This document shows, piece after piece, positions 59,382 to 64,000 of a stretch of 64,000 nucleotides of DNA. Under the pieces are notes generated by a model. The model had not been told where the DNA came from. It did not search any database and saw only the letters and a program-made list of their open reading frames with translations. How positions within the stretch are numbered: the stretch's first letter is position 1; the number at the start of each line of letters is the position of its first letter. The stretch spans positions 559,159 to 623,158 of the forward strand of contig CABFPE010000154.1 of NCBI GenBank assembly GCA_900660155.1, written 5' to 3'. The position numbers were made by a program, and so were the translations under genes. This stretch comes from Hofstenia miamia (lineage: Eukaryota; Xenacoelomorpha; Acoela; Hofsteniidae).

Positions 59382-60191
59382 TGTAGCATTATTCATCAAG
59401 TAAGCTGCTGAAACTAAGATCAAAACAATAAGACAGAAGCAGATCATTAAAAGCAACTTAGCAATTTAAATGATGAATTGTGCTCATTAAAGAATTATAA
59501 ATTAAAATACAAAAATTATAAAAGCAATTGCTTGCTAATTGATTGATTTGAAAATTGTTGAGGGCAAGATCACTTGTCATTATTTTTAGCCAACTGGCAG
59601 AACTGTCTAGCTAATTCAAAAATTCAAATGTGACTGATAATGAGATCATTTGTTATATTAATCATATTACATGTAGGATAGGAAGCTGCTAATAATTTAC
59701 TTAGTTGTTTTAGTGACAATAGTTTTTTGGTAATGGCAATACATTCATTAATTATTAAAAAAGCAGCAAGTGCCCAGTCATTTTGTGAAGACTCATAACA
59801 ATTATGTGTTAAATGAAAACACAACAAAACACATTACAAAATAGTGTAAGTTGAATTGTGTCTATTCATTAGTAAGCACCATCATAGGTTAAGGCACATG
59901 TAAATGACTTCATTGAGCTGAGTGTTAGAGACACCTCAAAGAACTTGGATTGTTGAATGTGTTGCTGATAAGAAGAGCAGCATTGGGCAGATGCCCAACC
60001 ATTTGGAGTACTGCAGACCTACCTCACCAGAGCTAGTGATTATTAATGCATTGATTAATTACAGTAATCCGAAACATAATAATAGAGTGCTAAGCAGACA
60101 AAGACAGTTAGATCCCTGCTCGCCAAATTACCATAGAGTTAAAGAACTACATTTGAATAAGTGGAAATTAGGCTTTGTAGGAGATGCTACA
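59382..60191 (+). repeat. LTR-F, old relative of LTR-A (5' LTR of E8)
   Basis: Starts TGTAGCATTATTCATC and ends GTAGGAGATGCTACA, 810 bp. It shares TCATTATTTTTAGCC, GGTAATGGC and GGGCAGATGCCCA with LTR-A. Flanks show no matching 4-bp duplication. The divergence suggests an older insertion. Confidence 0.72.
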
Positions 60192-60560
60192 ATGACAAGC
60201 CTATTTAATGCAAACATAATTTCTGTGGTAGTAAATGGAAGAATGTTGATGGCAACTCTATACATGAGATGGCCATATCATATATGAGTTTGCAATAAAA
60301 ATAGGATTTCAAATAGGAACACTAGAGAAAACAATAATAATATAATAAATGCTTTGGACAACTATATAGTTACAGGGGGCAAGCTCAAAAACTTAAATAT
60401 TAAAATTGCAAACACCATGTTCAAACAAACCTTCACAGATAAAGACACTGAAAGAAATTCACTAACAAATGAGATAATTTTAAGAAATTACTTCCTAACT
60501 AATCACATTTGTGTAATAGATTTTACAACTAAAACAATTAAAGTGCTGGAGGAGTGATAT
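60192..60560 (+). pseudogene. E8 protease remnant
   Basis: Directly after LTR-F, without gag. IISVVVNG aligns with the strand before the protease active site. LKNLNIKIANTMFKQTF and ILRNYFLTNHICVIDF followed by TIKVLEE (60354-60557) align with the second half of the E4 protease. The DTGA box is not retained. Confidence 0.6.
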
Positions 60561-60970
60561 CTTCCACAGAGGAGAAAATGAACATGAAATCAGAACATTT
60601 AAGTTAATAGAAGATGTTACCAGCAACCAGTGATGGATTCAGATGGGTCCTGGATCAACAGGATAATCAGCAAGGCTATTCTTTCCTATTTTACAATTAT
60701 TAGACCTTTGTATCACAACCACCTGTCTACCAAAATAGTCCAGCTTACACCTCAACTACTGAATCTTAAGGCTCATCAGTTAATACAGAATAAAACATAA
60801 AAGTGTATCAATTAATTACAGTTATATGAAACATATTAACAAACAGCTAAGCAGACAAAACCATTAGATCACTGCCTGCTGAATCACCATACTATTAAAG
60901 AATGAGATTTAAATAAATGGACATTGGGCCTGGTAGGACATGCTACCTGTTGACAATGATAGGTTGGAAT
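60561..60970 (+). repeat. Degenerate element DNA with LTR-F end fragment
   Basis: 60561-60775 shows no clear feature. About 60780-60951 repeats the last roughly 170 bases of LTR-F (AGCAGACAAA, then GGGCCTGGTAGGACATGCTAC). Confidence 0.5.
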
Positions 60971-61333
60971 GTAACATCCTCTACCAGGCATTATCACTGT
61001 TTATCCTTTGTTACTTTATAACATTGGTTGCAGGTAGGGATTTACTGACTAGATACTGTTTAGCATTTATTTATTTCTGTTAACATAACATAACCAGATT
61101 TAACTCTCCACCATTTAGGTAACAAAGCCATACAGATATCTCTCCAAAGGTCAATAGTGGGCATTTGCCCAAATCTGATCTCCACATCCAGTTTCACCAG
61201 TTCTTCAATGATCCACTTGGTTGAGTTCCACCTCTCAGCTCAATGATGTAACTTATGTGTACCCTATAGTAGCTCAGTGTATACTGAAGACAAGACACAA
61301 TTTGACTTAGACTCTGTAAAAGTATTTCATGAA
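60971..61333 (-). repeat. LTR-A fragment, minus strand
   Basis: Starts TGTAACATCCTCTACCAGGC and follows LTR-A in reverse for 363 bases. It is interrupted at TTCATGAA by the next LTR-A. Confidence 0.8.
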
Positions 61334-61897
61334 TGTAATATCCTCTACTAGGCATTGTCACTATATATCTACTGTTACTATATAACATTAGTTGTGTTAC
61401 TGTGGGTAAGGATTTACTTGTTATGTACTGCTTGGCTTGATGCTTCTGTTAACTAGAATTAACCATTCACTATTTATTTGATGAAGCCATGTGGTAATCT
61501 ATCTAATGATCACTGATGGACATCTGCCTGAAGCTGATCTCCACAACCAGTTTCACCATTTCCTCCATTCAGTTTGAGTGCCACTTCTCAGCTCAATTGA
61601 TACAGTTTATGTGTACCCCATCCTAGCTCAGTGTATACCCAAGGCACAGCACAATTTGACTTAAACACTATTTTGTAAAAGTGTTCTATCTATTTGCAAC
61701 CTGACTTGTTACTAGCTGTTTGTTAGATATTACATGTAGCCATTACCAGAATATATTGGCTTGTCTAAATATATTTGTTTTGAACAGCTTCCTAACTTAC
61801 ATTTATAATTTAGTACATGTACAGTCACTTTATCACCCATTTATAGGTCATTAATTTAGATCTAAAATAGTATTAATATATTTCCTAAGTTTCATTA
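61334..61897 (-). repeat. LTR-A fragment, minus strand, 3' LTR of E9 or insertion
   Basis: Starts TGTAATATCCTCTACTAGGC and follows LTR-A in reverse to about 61897 (ATTTCCTAAGTTTCAT). It then passes abruptly into region X of E9. About half an LTR. Confidence 0.78.
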
Positions 61898-63170
61898 TTT
61901 CCACACTTCATATGATTTTTGTGAATGTACACTGTGGACTGTCTTGTTCATATCTCTCCATTTCACAGTTGAGGGTTTTCTGCACATCTTTTTGTACTAA
62001 TATTATTCTGATTTTATCTGTGCTTGCTAGTTTCCATTTGATGGATCTACCATTATTCTGTAGATTTGTGCCCATTAATCTATTTGTAGATCAAATCATA
62101 TCAATTCTGGGATCATTGTCGTTCTTGATGTTCTCTCCTATGGGAAGATGTTTTCAGTTAGCATGCATGCTTCTTGTAAGTGCTTGGGGATGTCCTTGTT
62201 TGTTGATATTGTTATAATCACTACTCTCACTTTCTGCACTCTTGCCATTCTTGATGTTTCATCCATTTTCTTCTCCAAGTTTTTTGTGTATTCTTTTTGT
62301 TTCAGTACATGTATAATCATAAGATTTTATTCATCTATGTTAATTTCTGGTATCTTGGATATTTTATCTTTATACACCATTATTGCTTGCATCATATCCA
62401 GTGAAAAATCATCATCAAATATGATGTGCACTGTGCTTCACATATATGTTCTTTCCAATGTCTCATTCATTTCTTGTGGGTAGCTTATAATCATGTTTAC
62501 TTTTGGTCTGTTATTCACATTGAGCACTATCAGTAGATTTTTTCCTTCAATCTTTATGACTTTCTGTGTGTGTGCTTTCATTTCTGGGGATAGTTTTGTG
62601 AATGAATTGTAATGCATTTTTGATGTTCCAATAAAGTAGGGATGTAGAGTTTCTCTATCAATTTCAGACATTTGCTTCTCTCTCTCTAGATCATACAGTT
62701 CTCTACAGATTTGCCTTTGAATTGGCTCACAGTTACTCCTATCAGCACTTGACCAGTTGTGGTTCTGGGGGATAATGTCAGCCTTGAATTGCTTCTGCAT
62801 CTCAACGGTTCTTCCACCACTTACACCTTCCCATGCAACTCCTCATGTCTCACTGCCTTTGAATCAGTGTCATGGACTTTGGGAGGGAAAGTTGAGCTGT
62901 GAACCAGTTTTCTGCATTGCCTTGAATCAGTGGTGCAGATCCCTGGTGGGAGAGGCTTCTTATCCGTTGGTATTCCTGCCTTTGAATTGGCCTTGGGGAC
63001 TACTAGGACGAATTCTCACTCTATGTTGCCTGTTTGTTGGTTCTTCATTCTCATCCCTTCTGCCTTTGAGTAGACATCTGGTTTTAAAACTTCTTCAAAC
63101 TCTCCTTTTCCTGTTTGTGGTTGAGAGCTCCTCCAGTTGTTGGTTTCTGTGCACTCCTTTATTCATTGGG
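61898..63170 (-). pseudogene. E9 region X, N-terminal half and repeat linker
   Basis: Minus strand. Reading from 63170: linker with at least five FKG-type repeats (about 63070, 62980, 62925, 62870, 62785), then an open frame 62800-62438 (HPYFIGTSKMHYNSFTKL, then NNRPKVNMIIS). It goes on with VVIITISTNKD and ACMLTENIFP (62138-62320) and WAQIYRIMVDP near 62050-62070. The integrase ORF (63808-63278) and the X ORF are in the same frame. Some linker codons that are TGA in E4 are CAA here. Confidence 0.78.
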
Positions 63171-63963
63171 GGTGCATCATTTTCCTCTAATTTCCTAAAT
63201 GCAGTTAGTAAATTTATATCCCATATTTCAGGGTCATATATAGGTTTATTTCTTGCTGTCCTCTGGGGCAACACTCTTCAGCTCGAGTCATTATCTTCTA
63301 TGTCCACTGTGTATTCATTGTCAAATTCTTCTTCATGCAGGCTGTCTAAATCATACATATCATATATAATTTCATTGCCATTAATTTGGCATATTTTAAA
63401 TTCAGCATTCTCATCTATCTTTGTCTCTTCAATGTCAGCTGTTGCCCTCTTAAGGTTTTGAAAATGTAATAGTCTATTATTGTCTAACATATATTCATTG
63501 TTCAGTAGTGTTTGTGTTATCATGTGGGGGCTGGACCATACCATTTTCAACTTCCGGACTTGGTTTGTGTTTGTGAGTTTAATCAGTGTGAACGTGTATA
63601 CTTTATCTCCTACTTTGTGTGTGTGACCATAGATTTTTAAATTGTAATTGCGTTGCTTTCTCACTGCCCTTTGTGTTGGAAAATGTTGTTTATTGTTAAG
63701 GAGGCATGTCACGCACTTATTAATGATATCCTCAATGACTTTCCTTATGGCTTTGTTATGAACCTTGCATTGAAAGTCTTCTCCGTCTGTGTAATTCCCA
63801 GATGACACTTCTCATGTATTTTTCCTATCAGTTCTCTTTTAAAGTAGTCAGGTATCACAATCTGGTTATTGCTGGCTTTGACGTATAATAATCTATTCCT
63901 GTTAATTTTCCATTTGTAGCATTCATAATATCCTGCTGTTATTTTGCATAGTGTTGTCTGAGT
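63171..63963 (-). pseudogene. E9 integrase, N-terminal zinc domain and C-terminal domain
   Basis: Minus strand. 63963-63690 holds the zinc-binding N-terminus (EKCHLGIT, then KCVTCLLNNKQHFPTQRA). The catalytic core is missing: the sequence jumps from TQRA to VRKQRNYNLKIYGH (63278-63808), then VWSSPHMITQTL and LLHFQNLKRATADIEE. The jump is in frame, which makes a long ORF without DDE. Confidence 0.82.
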
Positions 63964-64000
63964 GTAGCATCAACCAAAAGAATAAGCTGCAAACCAAAGA
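63964..64000 (+). mobile_element. LTR-A start, cut by window end
   Basis: TGTAGCATCAACC then AATAAGCTGCAAACC, the typical LTR-A start, inserted in the E9 integrase N-terminus. Confidence 0.7.

Noticed and set aside
62757-63461. Plus-strand ORF of 234 codons
   Set aside because: It is the antisense shadow of the E9 integrase-X linker. The minus-strand frame carries the recognisable motifs.

Overview
This window is AT-rich eukaryotic DNA, almost wholly made of LTR retrotransposon remains nested inside one another. I read the host as an invertebrate-type metazoan, from its intron-style unique DNA, a spliced caspase-like exon (58769-58919), Tc1/mariner relics and a CR1/L2-type LINE. I cannot name the species. 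There are no operons, tRNAs, rRNAs or CRISPR arrays.

The dominant family has Ty3/gypsy order (gag, protease, reverse transcriptase, RNase H, integrase). Downstream of integrase it carries a long extra coding region, here called X. I distinguish the LTRs by their ends. LTR-A, LTR-C and LTR-F are related. LTR-B and LTR-D differ more, but all begin TGT and end in ACA or a close variant. Recognisable insertions have 4-bp target duplications.

Layout. 1-13534: minus-strand element E1 with five later LTR insertions (LTR-D twice, LTR-A twice, LTR-B once) and a 1000-N gap. 13535-15213: minus-strand E2 remnant. 15214-30399: X region of plus-strand E3, split by an LTR-C that is itself split by a LINE (about 16481-20405) and by an LTR-B-bounded unit (20939-29454). 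The interior of that unit has no gag-pol, only DNA transposons, one helix-turn-helix ORF and a second N gap. 30400-32850: an LTR and minus-strand E5 pol. 33739-45233: E4, the most complete copy, inserted with target duplication AAAT into an LTR-B (32851-33738 plus 45234-45529). 45530-47720: old LTR and pol relic (E6). 47721-55085: E7, another long copy missing its 3' end. 55124-56130: minus LTR-A. 56131-59381: AT-rich unique DNA with the caspase exon. 59382-60970: old LTR-F copy E8. 60971-63963: LTR-A pieces and the minus-strand X and integrase of E9. 63964-64000: start of another LTR-A.

No element here is intact. Most reading-frame breaks in the younger copies are TGA codons. Comparison between copies (TGA in one, CAA in another, at positions where arginine is usual) points to CpG decay. 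Assembly problems are visible: two 1000-N gaps, a single N at 40665 joining two unequal copies, and an 18-bp match to the Tn5/Nextera mosaic end at 25198-25215.
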